Source of the DNA: Amaurobius ferox
Taxonomy: Eukaryota > Arthropoda > Arachnida > Araneae > Amaurobiidae
Reading direction: 5' to 3'
Length of the DNA: 64,000 nt
Assembly (NCBI GenBank): GCA_951213105.1
Contig: OX578137.1
Location: 54,792,236-54,856,235 of the forward strand
A program made the translations under genes and the position numbers. Shown piece by piece: positions 1 through 11,140 of the stretch (within the stretch, counting starts at the first letter, position 1; each line of letters starts with the position of its first letter). The notes beneath the pieces were generated by a model, which was not told the origin of the DNA, ran no database searches, and saw only the letters and a list, made by a program, of their open reading frames with translations.

Positions 1-599
1 AAAAAGTTAAGATTTTTATTGTATTACATATTTAATATATTTTAAATTTTTATTTAAAATTTACTTTTTAAAATGAAGCTATAGCACTTCAGTTTCATTT
101 TTTAATAAAAAATATAATAATTTTAAACATAAATTAGTTTAATTATTCATCATGATTATTTTTAACGTTTCTGTACTTTGTAACCAATTCATTTGTCCCT
201 CGCATGCTTCATTACCAAACATTTTATTCTTACTCTTTTAAGACAAAACTCCGAGTATTGAAATCCATTTGAATTTGCATAAAATACTAATTAGTGTGCT
301 TTCCCTGAATGAGAATAATAAAATCAATTTTTATGTTTACGACGGTGAATCATTATTGAGAAACCATTAGAAACAGTTGTGGTGTAATTAGCACAAAATG
401 AATTCAAAATAGTTAATTGGTATCGAAAGAAAAGAACATAAAATATTTTATTTGATTATAGAAAAATATATTTTAACATATTTCAAAAAATATACAAAAA
501 TATGGTTTAAAAACCATGCGGTGATTTATATATTAACTTCTAAAGTAAACTGTAACAAGTGACATACTGAGTGGGTACATCAATTTTACGAAAATATTA
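1..599. other. AT-rich stretch, nothing identified
   Basis: No coding sequence, RNA gene or recognisable repeat boundary is seen. Homopolymer A/T runs dominate and any short open frames look like chance. Confidence 0.5.
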
Positions 600-1760
600 T
601 CAATTTTATTTGGACAAAAAAAATATATAAATTAGTTTATTTGTCATGTAAATATATATGTGAAGCCTAAGTCATAGAATTTTCCAATAAATGGATTGGG
701 CAATAATTTACCAAGTTCGCAATAATGCAGAGAGCAGTGCAAACAAAATATAAATTTGTCATTTGGCAATAATACAGTCTACATACAGACAATACTTATA
801 CAATTTTCAATACTTTTTCGCTACTATCCAAAATCTACAATTGGTCTCAAAGGAGGTATTTGACTAAAAAAAATATTTTATATCGACAAAAAGGCTTGTA
901 AATAAGCTAGGTTATTTGTTAAGTTAATGCATGTGTGACGCCTCAGTCATGAAATTTTACAATAAATGAACTGGACAATGTTTTTGCTAGGTTTGTAACA
1001 AAGCAAAGATCAGAAAAAAATAGTAAATAGTTTATAAATTGTTCATTGGACAATTGTACGGTCTATATAAAGACAAAGATGAAAAGAGAATATCAAAAAA
1101 GAATTCTTATAAACTTTACAATATTTCTTTTCTGCTTATCAAAATCCACTCTTGGTCTTAAGAGGTGTATTTGACAGATGTGTATTTGACTAAAATATTA
1201 AAATTTTCATATAGATAAAAGGTATCTTAAAATTTAGATTATTTGTGAAGTCACTGTATACGGAACGCCTCAGTCAACGAAATTTCCAGTAAATAAACTG
1301 TAATTCTTATTAACATTTCAATATTTATTATCTGCTCACCAAAATCTGCTCTTGAACAAAAGAGTTGCATTTGATAGATATCTATTTGACTAAAATATTA
1401 ATATTTTCATTATTTAAACTAGGGTATTTGTTAGGTTAAATTATGTGTGACGCCTCAGTCATGAGATTTTCCAGTAAATGAACTGGTCAATGTTTTGGTA
1501 AGTTCAAAACCAGACAAAGAGTGCAGCAAACACATTAAACAGTTCATGAATGAGTTATTAGGTAATAGTACAGTCTATATACAGACAGAAATAAGAATGA
1601 GAATATTCTAACGGCTCTTGGTTTCAACATGTGTATTAAACTAAAATATTAATTATCTTATATGCAAATAATGTATGTAAATAAGCTACGTTAATATATG
1701 TGTAGCGCCTCGATCATAGAATTATCCATTAAGTGAACTGAGCAATGCTTCGATGGGTTT
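600..1760 (+). repeat. Diverged tandem array, unit about 180-330 bp, five units
   Basis: A landmark phrase close to GTGACGCCTCAGTCATGAAA followed by TTTTCCARTAAATGAACTGG recurs near 660, 935, 1262, 1446 and 1702. Each is followed by a shared block with ACAGTCTATATACAGACA and then a TTTGACTAAAATATTA block. Spacing is irregular (about 275, 327, 184 and 256 bp), so units have lost or gained internal pieces. It looks like an old satellite-like or minisatellite expansion. No coding potential is seen. Confidence 0.75.
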
Positions 1761-1853
1761 TCAGCAAGGCAAAAAAAACTGCGCTGTTGGCAAGCAGATC
1801 AAAATATTAAACATTTTATATAGTAGTCAACGAACAATTATAATGTCTATATG

Positions 1854-1952
1854 CAGAGAGGGAGAGAGAGGGAGAGAGAGGGAGAGAGAGAGGGGGATGG
1901 AGAGAGCGGGAGAGAGCGGGAGAGAGACGGGGAGAGAGAGGGAGAGGGGGAG
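1854..1952 (+). repeat. Imperfect (GA)n/(GGGAGA)n microsatellite
   Basis: About 100 bp of purine-only GAGAGGGAGA-type repeat. It directly follows the tandem array and inflates a spurious Arg/Glu-rich open frame. Confidence 0.95.
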
Positions 1953-2878
1953 ATATTTTAAAAGTATCCTAAAGTCTTCTAAAATATATCAAGATGCGGT
2001 TAGAGGTATTTTTCTTGTCATAGCTACAATGTTGTTGTCGTACGGCGTGCACGACATTTTGGAATTTCAATTACGGATGCCAACCAAAATAATGAACTAT
2101 CTAAATGCTGCAGAGGGAACCAATGACAACACATGCATACATAAACAGTGGTCATCCCCTGCTGCATCAACAACGAATGGTAGATGTGGTAGGGAACCAA
2201 TGGGGGAAAGAAAAAAGCGCCCCAAAGCCGTATTCCAAAAAGTTCAGTCGACTTCAAATTTTTCGAACGAGCTAACATCATGTTTCTTGGTTTTGTGAAA
2301 AAAAAGCATATCGAATGTGAGCGATAAAATGGAAGTTTTTTTGCAGTTATGAGATGTGCAACAGTTTCGTACATCATTGAGATTGCACGAATAAGTACTT
2401 AACACAAAAGAGTAGAGGTAAATCAACTTTCAATTTGTCACTAATTAGCACGGAAGGCACACTTTTATCGATTATTCAAATAATGAACAATCAGTTCGTA
2501 AGAATAGATTATATTAACGAGTTCTTAGATATTGAACTAAAAGAACTATTTTGAGTATCGATTGTTTAAAGGAAACTGTTTTAAAAATATATATCAATTT
2601 TATTATGTATGTAAATATGTATTAATGAAATATTGTCAGTGTCATATGTCTTATAATAATAGATTTAATAATAGTATCATTAATCAAGATACAATGGATA
2701 TCTATAACTTAAAATATTAAAATAATTTGATCTATTAAGTCAAGTGTATTTATTTATATTTTGTGTGTTCGTCTCTCCAGCTTGAGAACCGGGAGCTTAC
2801 ATGCTCCACCCGTAGTGGCGGCATCATAGGTAAGTTCTATAGTGATAATTTTGATAAGGACAATTTTACCTTATGACA
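1953..2878. other. No gene identified
   Basis: Two overlapping open frames on opposite strands (about 2024-2377) have no recognisable domain and mirror each other, so neither is supported. The rest is AT-rich. Confidence 0.4.
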
Positions 2879-2949
2879 GTTGTTAATGAGATCCAGACCG
2901 TCCGACCTACCAGAAAGTTGTAAGGTAGCTGTTTGGACGGCCAGGAAGA
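2879..2949 (-). mobile_element. SINE 3' fragment (tRNA-derived family)
   Basis: Matches the 3' end of the SINE family found in full at 20684-20971: the GTTGTT tail remnant, then CAGACCGTCCGACCTACCAG and the TTTGGACGGCC block. It stops after about 70 bp. No clear TSD remains, so this is an older, 5'-truncated copy. Confidence 0.8.
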
Positions 2950-2951
2950 TA

Positions 2952-2993
2952 TAGCTACAATTAAACATAGCTACAATTAAACATAGCTACAAT
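2952..2993 (+). repeat. 16-bp tandem repeat, about 2.6 copies
   Basis: The unit TAGCTACAATTAAACA is repeated head to tail immediately next to the SINE fragment. Confidence 0.9.
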
Positions 2994-3055
2994 GTGGAAA
3001 TTTTCAGGAAAACAATTCTAATATATGACATGAAAAATAAAAATAAATTACGCGG

Positions 3056-3096
3056 AAGAAAAAATGCGAAATGCTAGGCATTTCGCATTTTTTCTT
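3056..3096. repeat. Perfect 19-bp hairpin with 3-nt loop
   Basis: The left arm 3056-3074 (AAGAAAAAATGCGAAATGC) is exactly complementary to the right arm 3078-3096 around the loop TAG. It could fold as RNA or form a cruciform. No function is known. Confidence 0.9.
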
Positions 3097-3294
3097 TGCA
3101 GAACATTCATGAGGTGTCATTTTGGTTTATTTAGATAACATTTTACCACATAGACTAAAAGTGATAACGTAATTAGAAAATCTGAATAAACCCAATTAAT
3201 GAAAGTTCAAAAGATTTTCTTTTCATCCAGAAAAACCCATCATTTTAAATCCACTTATTCCGTTTAAAAATTTTCATTTCCATGCAGTTTTTTA

Positions 3295-3420
3295 TTGTAA
3301 AAAGAATCGAGAAAAGTAATTGCCTCGTCATCGCTTTAAGAGTACATTTGATAGCGATTACGTCCCATTAATGTTGGTTCCCACACACTTTTCCCGCGGG
3401 CAGAAATCACAGGTAAAGAA
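3295..3420 (+). repeat. Dispersed repeat B, copy 1
   Basis: Core pattern: AATTGCCTC, CAATCGTTTTAAGAGT, CATTTGAGAGCGATTA, then a CCATTAAT...CTCAC block ending in a GC-richer CCCGCGGG. Seven copies occur in the window. CTCTCA and TGAGAG are complementary and would make a short hairpin in better preserved copies; this copy is diverged there (GATAGC). Confidence 0.65.
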
Positions 3421-3630
3421 TTTTTTAGAACTTTGTACGTGATTTTCTGCAAGAATGTATAAGAAATATCACATTAAATCAGTTAAATAGAAAAAATTAT
3501 ATACTAGTCTATATACTCGACGTTCCGGGAATTTCAACTCCATAATTAAGTTATCCTGTTTCTTAATTCATATTTCACTTTACTTTTACGATCAACAGTT
3601 TAATTTTTAATTCTTTCAGACCCTCTTTGT

Positions 3631-4380
3631 ATGCAAACTCTATTTTGACAATATGAAACCAGTAACTCAAACCAGTACAGTATGAAACCAGTAACTTGAC
3701 CAGTAACTCAACTGTAGAGTATCGACTCAGAACAAATATCCATGGCTCGATTTCCGGTAGGAGCAGAGGGATTCTTTACAATGATTCCCGAATAAATCTA
3801 CCCTGCAAGTTACTGCAAATACGTTAGAAGTCTGAAAGTGACCCTAATACGACTAACGCATATTCAATGGACTCTGGTATATTGACAACCGATTTCAAAT
3901 CGGGATGTTAAAGACCATACAGAGAGCTAACTTGGAGAATAAAAATAGCAGCAGGAGGCTGATCTGTGATAAAAGTAGCAGGAGATGATCAGTCAAATGG
4001 TCAGTTGTATGCAGACTCCATTTTAACGATATGAAGCCAGTAACTTAAACCAGTCTGAAACCAGTAACTTGACCAGTAACTCAACTCTAGAGTATCGACT
4101 CAGAACAAATATCCATGTCTCGATATCCGGTTGGAGCAGAGAGGTTCTTTACAATGGTTCCCGGATAAATCTACCCTGCAGGTTACTGCAAATACGTTAG
4201 AAGTCTGAAAGTGACCCTAGTACGGCTAGCATATATTCAATGGACTCTGGTATATTGATAGCTGATTCCAAATCGGGATGTTAAAGAACACACAGAGCTA
4301 ACTTGGGGAATAAAAATAACAAAAGGTGACTGACCTGTGATAAAAGTAGCAGGAGATGATCAGTCAAATTGTCAGTTGTA
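3631..4380 (+). repeat. Direct tandem duplication, unit about 378 bp, two copies
   Basis: Unit 1 (3631-4008) and unit 2 (4009-4380) align nearly end to end. Both contain CCAGTAACTTGACCAGTAAC, the AGAGTATCGACTCAGAAC block and the GCAGGAGATGATCAGTCAAA block. Differences are scattered substitutions and small indels, so the duplication is not recent. Short CCAGTAACT motifs also repeat inside each unit. Confidence 0.9.
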
Positions 4381-5003
4381 CGTTAATCCAACATTTGAGA
4401 ATGGAGAATGCAGAGTCCACGTCGCTGATAAGTATTAAAATTCCCGTCCCAGTTGCTCAAAGGCAGATTGTCGACTGGCTAGTTCAAAGATTTATTGTTC
4501 AATTCCCAATTAAGGCAGCGAAGATCTTTATACTCGTAAAACCCAGTACGTTGCACTGAAGCAATTCAATAAAATGTTTACTGACGAAAACATAGCATAT
4601 AGGTTTTTCATTCATTAAATGAGATTACTTGTGGTATCTACATGTAATGTGAATATTTGTGGAATCAGATCAATTTAAATAGAAATACTAGTCATGTACA
4701 TTTCCGCTAACTAACACACGAATATAATGCACATATTTTTAAAATATAATTTTTTAATAGATAATAGTATTGTGTAAACTAATGGGTGAAGTAAGAAGAG
4801 TTTAATATTTTATGCATTTCTAAACATTTTTGTATAGATATTACGTGTAATGCTCGGATAAAAGTAAAATTCGTAATTTCCCGTATTAAGCACATTTTAA
4901 CTGATGCTTTGATTAATGAAATACATTTTTATAAAAAACATTTTTATAAAAATTTTTATAAAAGTTTATACATTGTTTAATTTATATATATATTTTTTTT
5001 CAA
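4381..5003. other. No gene identified
   Basis: AT-rich. The short open frame ending at 4559 begins inside the preceding duplication and has no recognisable motif. Confidence 0.4.
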
Positions 5004-5043
5004 AAAGAAAAGAGGTATGGATGGAAACAATATACCAAAAGAT

Positions 5044-5117
5044 GGCCGGGGGGAGTTGTGACCCCCTCACCCCGGTTAAGCATGCTTTGCGTCGCGACAA
5101 CACTCCCGGAGAGCCGG
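5044..5117 (-). other. Conserved GC-rich 3' motif of PLE-a
   Basis: In sense (minus) orientation it runs CCGGGAGTGTT, palindrome GTCGCGAC, AAAGCATGCTT, ACCGG, GGGGGTCAC, then AACTCCCCCCGG. The outer CCGGGAG and CTCCCCCCGG segments can pair. The layout matches the motifs in PLE-b and PLE-c. Confidence 0.7.
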
Positions 5118-5525
5118 TATATTGCAAAATAGAATACGTATGTATCAAATTTTAAGATGTAAACAGACATCATACATAAACAAATATAAGATATAATTGT
5201 CGAGATCCAGCCCTATCAAAATTCATAAACAGTAAATGTTTGAAATATGTCTGAAATATTGTTTGAAATATGTTCACTAGTATAAATGAGCAAGATTACA
5301 TAGCTTCTACTTAAAGAAGACTTCAAATATTGACACTTAATAGAACAATTATAACAAAGTCTATTTCCCAAAACCATTTACCTGAATGATAATCAATAGC
5401 ATCGTACATGTAGATGTACATCCCCATACCGTATCTTACAAGATGAAACAAATCTTCCATAACGTATTATACAATAGACCCTATTCAAGAGGTCCCATAT
5501 CAGTAATCACACGCTTTACCTGTGA

Positions 5526-5767
5526 CTATCCAGTATGTATATTGCCATCAGTTTTACTTAAATATAAACGGTAACAATCGGTTACAGTTATTTTATAAAA
5601 TTTGTAGATAATGTCACATAAAAAATACATGGGAAAACCCTGTGAGATAGTGTTTTGTAGGAAACGATAATCGCATAAATATCGATCTTCCATATTACTG
5701 TTTATTCTTTGACTACGTATTAATTGTCCTAGTATAATATTTCTAAAAACATTTTTGAGCATACAAT
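5526..5767 (-). pseudogene. Penelope-like RT, C-terminal (thumb) fragment
   Basis: The translated minus strand begins LKNVFRNIILGQLIRSQRIN, which aligns with the thumb region of the other copies here (LFRNIILNQLFRIYRLS in PLE-d, IFRNIIINHLNRYRRLN in PLE-b). No catalytic motif is present because the copy is truncated 5' of this point at the inverted junction near 5767. The reading frame is open for about 78 codons. It is a relic, not a functional gene. Confidence 0.65.
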
Positions 5768-5920
5768 GTCACAACTCCCCCCGGCCATCTTTTGGTATAT
5801 TGTTTCCATCCATACCTCTTTTCTTTATGAAAATATTTTTAATCCTCTTTTTAGTGCAGCTTAGCGCCTTTTAAGTGTGATTTCTGATGATTTTATAAAA
5901 TTATATTTCACGGTATTTTC

Positions 5921-5923
<3 letters not shown>

Positions 5924-5996
<73 letters not shown>
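5924..5996. repeat. (TA)n microsatellite
   Basis: An uninterrupted TA run of about 70 bp between PLE-a and the MITE. Confidence 0.98.
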
Positions 5997-6002
<6 letters not shown>

Positions 6003-6040
6003 ATATCTAAAAATAAGATATACAAAAAACATAACCATAA

Positions 6041-6666
6041 TGTTACCGTTAAAGTATATAATGCAGTTATTTCATAGAATACCTAGTTATTCCATGAAAT
6101 AACTGATCGTGTCCGTTAAAGTATGTAATATGTTAATAATTTGACACTTTAACTAGTTATTCTATTAAATAACTAGGTATTCTATAAATTAACGAATGAG
6201 AGACAGTTAAAGTGTAAAATAAACAATTTATCTAAAATGAAATAACTAGGTATTCTATAAATAAACTAATGATAGACAATTAAAATGAAAAAGAAGCAAT
6301 TTATCTAATTTATGCAGCGTATAAATGGTATTTATGGAAACTTACCATAAAATCATTTGTTACAACAAGGATTACTAAAATGACACTTGGAATTACAAAG
6401 AACATTATTCCTAAAACAAAAACATTTTTTGTTGACACACTGGGTTTTACACGAGCATTTTTTAAATCCCTGACCAGTACCTAAACTTTGAGCTATATGA
6501 TATAGATTATTTTACACTTTAACGGGCTGCAGATCGTTATTCTATGAAATAACTAGTTAAACCATGAAATATAAGAGAGTTTTACACTTTAACGGACACG
6601 ATCAGTTATTTCATGGAATAACTAAGTATTCTATGAAATAACGGATTTCATACTTTAACGGTAACA
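6041..6666. mobile_element. 626-bp MITE-like element with ~85-bp terminal inverted repeats
   Basis: It starts TGTTACCGTTAAAGTAT and ends with its complement ATACTTTAACGGTAACA. The arms remain complementary for about 85 bp and include repeats of GTTATTTCATAGAATA and its inverse. Both flanks read ATAA (6037-6040 and 6667-6670), a possible 4-bp TSD. No open frame is seen, so it would be non-autonomous. The superfamily cannot be assigned. Confidence 0.75.
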
Positions 6667-6817
6667 ATAACACTTCATAACATTAAGGCGCCATGCCGCT
6701 CTTTCATGTTCAGCAGGTATATAATAGTAAATACATCATCAAATTGAAAAAAAAGGGGGGGGGTACAAAGGAAAGGGGGAAAAGAAAGGAGAGTGTCTAC
6801 AGGAACGACAGAAAAAA

Positions 6818-6881
6818 GGCCGGGGGGAATAGTGACCCTCCGTTCCCGGTTAAAGCGCTTTTACTCTAGAAACACTCCCGG
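6818..6881 (-). other. Conserved GC-rich 3' motif of PLE-b, left copy
   Basis: In sense orientation: CCGGGAGTGTT, TCTAGA palindrome, AAAGCGCTTT, ACCGGG, GAGGGTCAC, then TATTCCCCCCGGCC. Same order and spacing as the PLE-a and PLE-c motifs. Confidence 0.7.
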
Positions 6882-7060
6882 TGCCTCTGTCTTCCTGAAG
6901 CACTCCTCCGTCCGATGAAATCTATGAAACATCCCGAAATATATAGACCATGAAGCAAAAGAGAGGCTTAAGATGGGAATAAACCTAACCTGATTACTCA
7001 ACAGAATTCTTGAAGTCCACAAGCCATGCCGCACAACCATATCTCACCGACCTGCTATCA

Positions 7061-8090
7061 TCAAATAAAACTGTTTGTCTTTCTGTCAAATATCAAGTCT
7101 ACATAGTGCCTTAGATACCGAAGTGGGTAATTGCTTTTTGCTGCTTCCCTGAGTAATTTATTGACGCTGTGTTGCTGTTCTTCTTTTTCAGTGTTGAGAC
7201 GTCTATATCGATTTAGATGATTTATTATAATATTCCTGAAAATACCACTGCTCAAATTAGATTTCCAATCTATAATGTAATTAATGTTGAAATCAAAATT
7301 ATCCCTCTTGTCATAAACTTTAAAACATATCTTGTTTTTTTCATTGTAGTAAATACTGATATCCAGAAAATCAACAGTTCCTGGATTTGTATATTTAGTT
7401 TCCAAAAGTTCCAGGCACTTAGGGTAAAACCCAAACTCAAAATGATCTTGTTGATTTTTATATCCAATAATCACATCGTCAACAAAGCGGCAGTATGGCA
7501 TTTCATTGACTAAATATGTACCTTGTTCATACTTGTTCAGGTAAATATCTGCAAGTACCGAAGAGCAACCCCCCCCCCCCATTGGGATGCCCTGCACCTG
7601 ACGATAAAAACCTATACCGTTGTGCAGTATGTTTTCAAACAAAACAATATTTATCAGCATTTTATATTGGTAGAGGGAGATGGTAGAGTGGAGGTTGTGA
7701 TGCTCATGAAGCTCCAATAAAATTTCGGATAAATCTTTTAAATTTACATGATTAAAAAGGTCTTTAAAATCAAAGCATCTGAAAAACATTTTATCCTTTA
7801 TTCTGCTTAATTTGTCAATAAGTTCAAAAGAATTTGACACCATACAGGTCCCTTCCTTTTTGATTTCTTTTAGTAATGGAGTCAGAATAGAAAGTAACTT
7901 AATATTAGCTATAGTAAGGTACGATCCGCATCCAACTGTCACAGGTCTAAATTTGATCGGATTTTTATGCATTTTTGGTATTAGTACAAGATAAGGAAAT
8001 CTTACAGATTTCAAATCATGTCCTATACGTTTATAAAGTGATGTGATACGGTTTTCCATGGCTTTATCGGTGGTATTGATCCCTTCATAC
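7061..8090 (-). pseudogene. Penelope-like (Naiad-like) reverse transcriptase, 5'-truncated
   Basis: The open frame has 332 codons from the first Met (8059), but the frame continues upstream to the inverted junction at about 8090, so the true start is lost. Visible RT motifs: VLIPKMHKNPIKFRPVT (residues ~26-41), motif A CFDFKDLF (~96-102; Asp97 and Asp100), motif B QGIPMGG..CSS (~156-167), motif C FVDD (~192-195), then a FLDI block and the thumb IFRNIIINHLNRYRRLN. Motif B has one extra glycine, apparently from expansion of a C-run near 7570. No GIY-YIG endonuclease is visible. The RT would copy element RNA at a nicked target. It cannot make a full protein as it stands. Confidence 0.8.
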
Positions 8091-8299
8091 TTTGACAGAA
8101 AGACAAACAGTTTTATTTGATGATAGCAGGTCGGTCAGATATGGTTGTGCGGCATGGCTTGTGGACTTCAAGAATTCTGTTAAGTAATCAGGTTAGGTTT
8201 ATTCCCATCATAAGCCCCTCTTTTGCTTCATGGTCTATATATTTCGGGATGTTTCATAGATTTCATCGGACGGAGGAGTGTTTCAGGAAGACAGAGGCA

Positions 8300-8363
8300 C
8301 CGGGAGTGTTTCTAGAGTTAAAGCGCTTTAACCGGGAACGGGGGGTGACTATTCCCCCCGGCC
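8300..8363 (+). other. Conserved GC-rich 3' motif of PLE-b, right copy
   Basis: Mirror copy of 6818-6881. CCGGGAGTGTT, TCTAGA, AAAGCGCTTT, ACCGGG and the closing CCCCCCGGCC are all kept. Confidence 0.7.
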
Positions 8364-8455
8364 TTTTTTCTGTCGTTCCTGTAAACACTCTCCTTTCTTT
8401 TCCCCCTTTCCTTTGTACCTCCCCCCCTTTTTTCAATTTGATGATGTATTTACTG

Positions 8456-8492
<37 letters not shown>
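8456..8492. repeat. (TA)n microsatellite at PLE-b outer end
   Basis: About 36 bp of TA directly joined to the 3' end of the right PLE-b copy. Confidence 0.95.
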
Positions 8493-8495
<3 letters not shown>

Positions 8496-8879
8496 GGATT
8501 AATTAATTCATAAAATAAGTTGTTCCTCTTTTTAAATAAATTTATTGTCTTCCAAGCAAGGTTAAATAGACATCAGTTTATCTGATTACAGTTAAAAACT
8601 TATATTGCATTCTAGTTTTCTAAAGATCTTTTACTTATGTAAACATAGATTTTCCAGAAATTTCGGGATCTATAAGTATTATATATATACTTATTAATCT
8701 CAAAATTAATTTAATGATTTTTTTACATTCCTTAAAGAAGATACTGTTTATGGAAAATTTGATTAACCTCAGTCATTTTATTTCTTGAAGAATATTTATT
8801 TTTATTTTCAACCTGTAAAACGAATTCTATTTTTTTATTCACTTTATCCGAAAAAATAAATACATTAATGAATTTTTTA
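8493..8879. other. No gene identified
   Basis: AT-rich, no repeat boundary or open frame worth naming. Confidence 0.4.
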
Positions 8880-9005
8880 TCGTAACAGAATCTAGAAAAA
8901 GCAATTACCTCTCAATCGTTATAAGAGTCCATTTAAGAGAGATTATGTGCCATTAACATTTGCTCTCACACTGTCTCCCCCAGGACGTCTGAAATTATAA
9001 CTAAA
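8880..9005 (+). repeat. Dispersed repeat B, copy 2
   Basis: Contains TTATCGTAACAGAATC upstream, then the ACCTCTCAATCG / TAAGAGTCCATTTAAGAGAG core and the CCATTAAC...CTCACAC block of the family. Confidence 0.65.
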
Positions 9006-9284
9006 AGGGGAAAAAAATGGTCAGAATTTTTAATATCTCCTAAGAAAGTATTGGAAATAACTTGATAAAGTCAGTGAACTGTAAAAGTTTATAAGAGGTA
9101 AGTAAAAAAACACGTTGAAAATGAAAAAAAAATGTATTATCTTATAAACTGACAATTAAGAAGAGGATTTTAAGGACTACATAATACTTCTAAGTTTATA
9201 AATAGCTCTCCCAATGCAGCGATGAACAACCGTGCACCAGTTTTGTCGTATTTAGCGCTTTTCTATTAAAAATAAGCTGCACTA

Positions 9285-9306
9285 ATAATAACAACAACAA
9301 CAACAA
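9285..9306 (+). repeat. (AAC)n microsatellite
   Basis: A short AAC run just left of a SINE whose own tail reads GTT on this strand. It might be the tail of a lost opposite-orientation SINE. Confidence 0.8.
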
Positions 9307-9326
9307 AACTAGCTATGGACAATAGG

Positions 9327-9586
9327 TTGTTGTTGTTGAGACACAGATCGCCCGACCTGCCAGAAAGGTGTAAGGTGACTGTTTGGACGGCCGGAAAGTG
9401 CCACTCAATTTCGACCGGAACCCAGTGGGGGTGGCATCCACAGGGACCGTACCCTCCTCGCCCTAGCACCAACTCTCGGAAGGACTTACTCCGAGTGAAC
9501 ACGGCGGCAGTTTTGGCAGCGGAGGGAATCGAACCCGGGCCTACCGAGTGCAAATCCCGCGCACTAACCACTGGGATACCGAGCTC
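9327..9586 (-). mobile_element. tRNA-derived SINE, near full length
   Basis: Flanked by an exact 11-bp TSD, TGGACAATAGG, at 9316-9326 and 9587-9597. On the minus strand it begins with a tRNA-like head: a box A region (ATCCCAGTGGTTAGTGCG) and box B GGGTTCGATTCC near 9525-9536. The body follows, then an AAC tail that reads GTTGTT at 9328. These are RNA polymerase III promoter elements. The short open frames over it are side effects of its GC-rich body. Confidence 0.9.
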
Positions 9587-9597
9587 TGGACAATAGG

Positions 9598-10689
9598 GTG
9601 TCGAAAGCCCAGAACGACCGACTCGTCCGAAGCCATGAGCAGCAATACAGATGTCCGGGGCAATAGGGTGTGCAATTACTAGTCTTCTTCTAATTGTTGT
9701 ACATGCAAGAATTAACAGATTTCTTGCTTTTAGGGCATATGTCATGTTTTCGTCATACATACAATACATTATCAAATTTCTTAAAATTGTTCAATCAGTG
9801 GTTACTATAACCGTTTTGTTGCAACAGGAAATGATAGTTTTAAATATAGGGCAATCTGTTTCGTCTTTCGCTATTTTGCGTTATTTGCATCTGAGTCGGA
9901 TGCGGTTTAATTATGGTATAATAAAGAGCGGTATATTTCGTGAGCGTGCTTTATGTTAATGCGTATGGATAAAGAAGCCCCATCCGAGTCTTATTAAAAT
10001 ATACTTTAAAGGCGGAGAGAGAAAGAATAAGAAAGAAGCCACAGTCATATTGCATTTTTTTGTTAATTTCTTTAAAGACAAAAATATAAATATGCAAAAC
10101 AAAATACTGAAAGAAATATTAATTATCATTATTTATTTAGAGTAGGCGAATATTCTGCCTAGGTAGCTATACAAAGCATATATCTCCTACGATGCTGCGT
10201 AGAGGATTATGCAACAACTACTCGGTCTCTTACTTTTAATTCGACCAAAGTAAATTTATCTAATTAATTACTTATTTGAGTAAATCATTTTCTTAGTTAA
10301 TTTCTTAAAAGGAAACCTAATAAAAAATGACTTCAGTAAAAAATTGATCTCTGACTGATAGGAACAGCCGTTTTCAAAGTAACTGAGCTTAGGCTATTTA
10401 AGTCTGTGTGATTGAACTAAATGTGCTGTTCTACATAGCGGCTCAAAATACTCCGGCACATAGCAGGGGTTTTTGCTCCAATTTATTGAATAAACAAAAG
10501 TTGTGTACCAAAATATCCTTTGAAACTGTTGCTACGAACGTGTAACATGCTCTGGAGTCTATTTTTCTCCCACATTTGAACACCAGACAGAGAAACCACC
10601 CGTACATACATATTTTCACATGACGTGAATCTAGAGTTATCATATGTAAAATTCGAGTCGAGGTTGTCAGATTTGGAGATTTATCGCCA
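9598..10689. other. No gene identified
   Basis: 9598-9680 is GC-richer and has a second CAATAGGGTGT near 9660 that echoes the SINE target sequence, so an older repeat may lie here. The remainder is AT-rich with no supported gene. A TCGCCAATCTGGCGACATTT string near 10680 resembles the TTGGCGA module of repeat A. Confidence 0.35.
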
Positions 10690-11140
10690 ATCTGGCGACA
10701 TTTGGCGAATTTCTAAAGTTCGAGAATTACATCGAAATAACGACTATTCCATGAGATATGATATATTTCCAGAAGTTTCTACAGTGAGAGCCTATAAAAG
10801 GAGCCAAAACTCAGTTGGAGGACAGTTAACGTGATACGAGCTACATTGAACTATGATATTCGTCAATATTTGGAGAATATGTGCGGCTATTATGTGTGAT
10901 ATGCGACTGATATATGGCTAATATGATGAGGCTATAATGTGCGGCTGATATATTGTGAAATAAATACATCAATGTTTTGAGCATAGTGTTGGCTTTTTGT
11001 GAAATTAGAGGAATATTTAAGTTCTGTTTTACTGTGCATTGTTCCTTTTTAATATGTGGTTGTGAATAAACTTCTTAATTAATTTGGGCTCATCCTTGTA
11101 TACTGAGTACAACCCGCGATTCCAGAGGATATTTCGTAAG
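10690..11140 (+). repeat. Repeat G copy 1, LTR-like relic
   Basis: Shares a scattered but colinear match with 36035-36415: CGAAATAA.GA.TATTC, GAAGTTT.TACAGAGAG, CTATAAAA, CATCAATGTTTTGAG and TGTTTTACTG. TATAAAAGGAGCC near 10795 resembles a TATA box and AATAAA motifs lie downstream. That order would suit an LTR promoter and polyadenylation region. No terminal TG/CA pair or TSD was found, so LTR identity is a guess. Confidence 0.35.

Larger units (their letters stand above)
5004..5826 (-). mobile_element. PLE-a: inverted pair of Penelope-like fragments
   Basis: A minus-strand copy (5004-5767) faces a very short plus-strand copy (5768-5826). The 59-bp ends are inverted repeats: 5004-5062 mirrors 5768-5826. 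The minus copy carries the C-terminal part of a reverse transcriptase and the GC-rich 3' motif shared with PLE-b and PLE-c. The left outer end abuts a TATATA/T-rich tract. The family call rests on the RT thumb similarity and shared 3' motif. The pair is old and inactive. Confidence 0.7.
6719..8463 (-). mobile_element. PLE-b: inverted pair of Penelope-like copies
   Basis: A minus copy (6719-8090) carries an RT frame plus 3' UTR. A plus copy (8091-8463) keeps only the 3' UTR. 6719-7090 and 8091-8463 are inverted repeats of about 372 bp with few differences. The right outer end runs straight into (TA)n and the left into a short TATATAATA. Head-to-head pairs of 5'-truncated copies are a known outcome for Penelope-like elements, and TA-rich targets match the microsatellite preference reported for the Naiad branch. 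Confidence 0.8.

Noticed and set aside
1753..2298. 181-codon open frame on the plus strand
   Set aside because: It runs through the GA microsatellite, which has few stops in this phase, and the remainder has no recognisable domain.
2770..2830. Possible tRNA gene in the GC-richer patch
   Set aside because: No box A/box B pair and no cloverleaf could be drawn.
7217..7994. Plus-strand open frames across PLE-b
   Set aside because: They are antisense shadows of the RT frame at 7061-8059.
9266..9775. 169-codon minus-strand open frame
   Set aside because: It is translated SINE body plus flank. Similar frames appear in other SINE copies at 20714-20938, 23959-24201 and 60673-60975 for the same reason.
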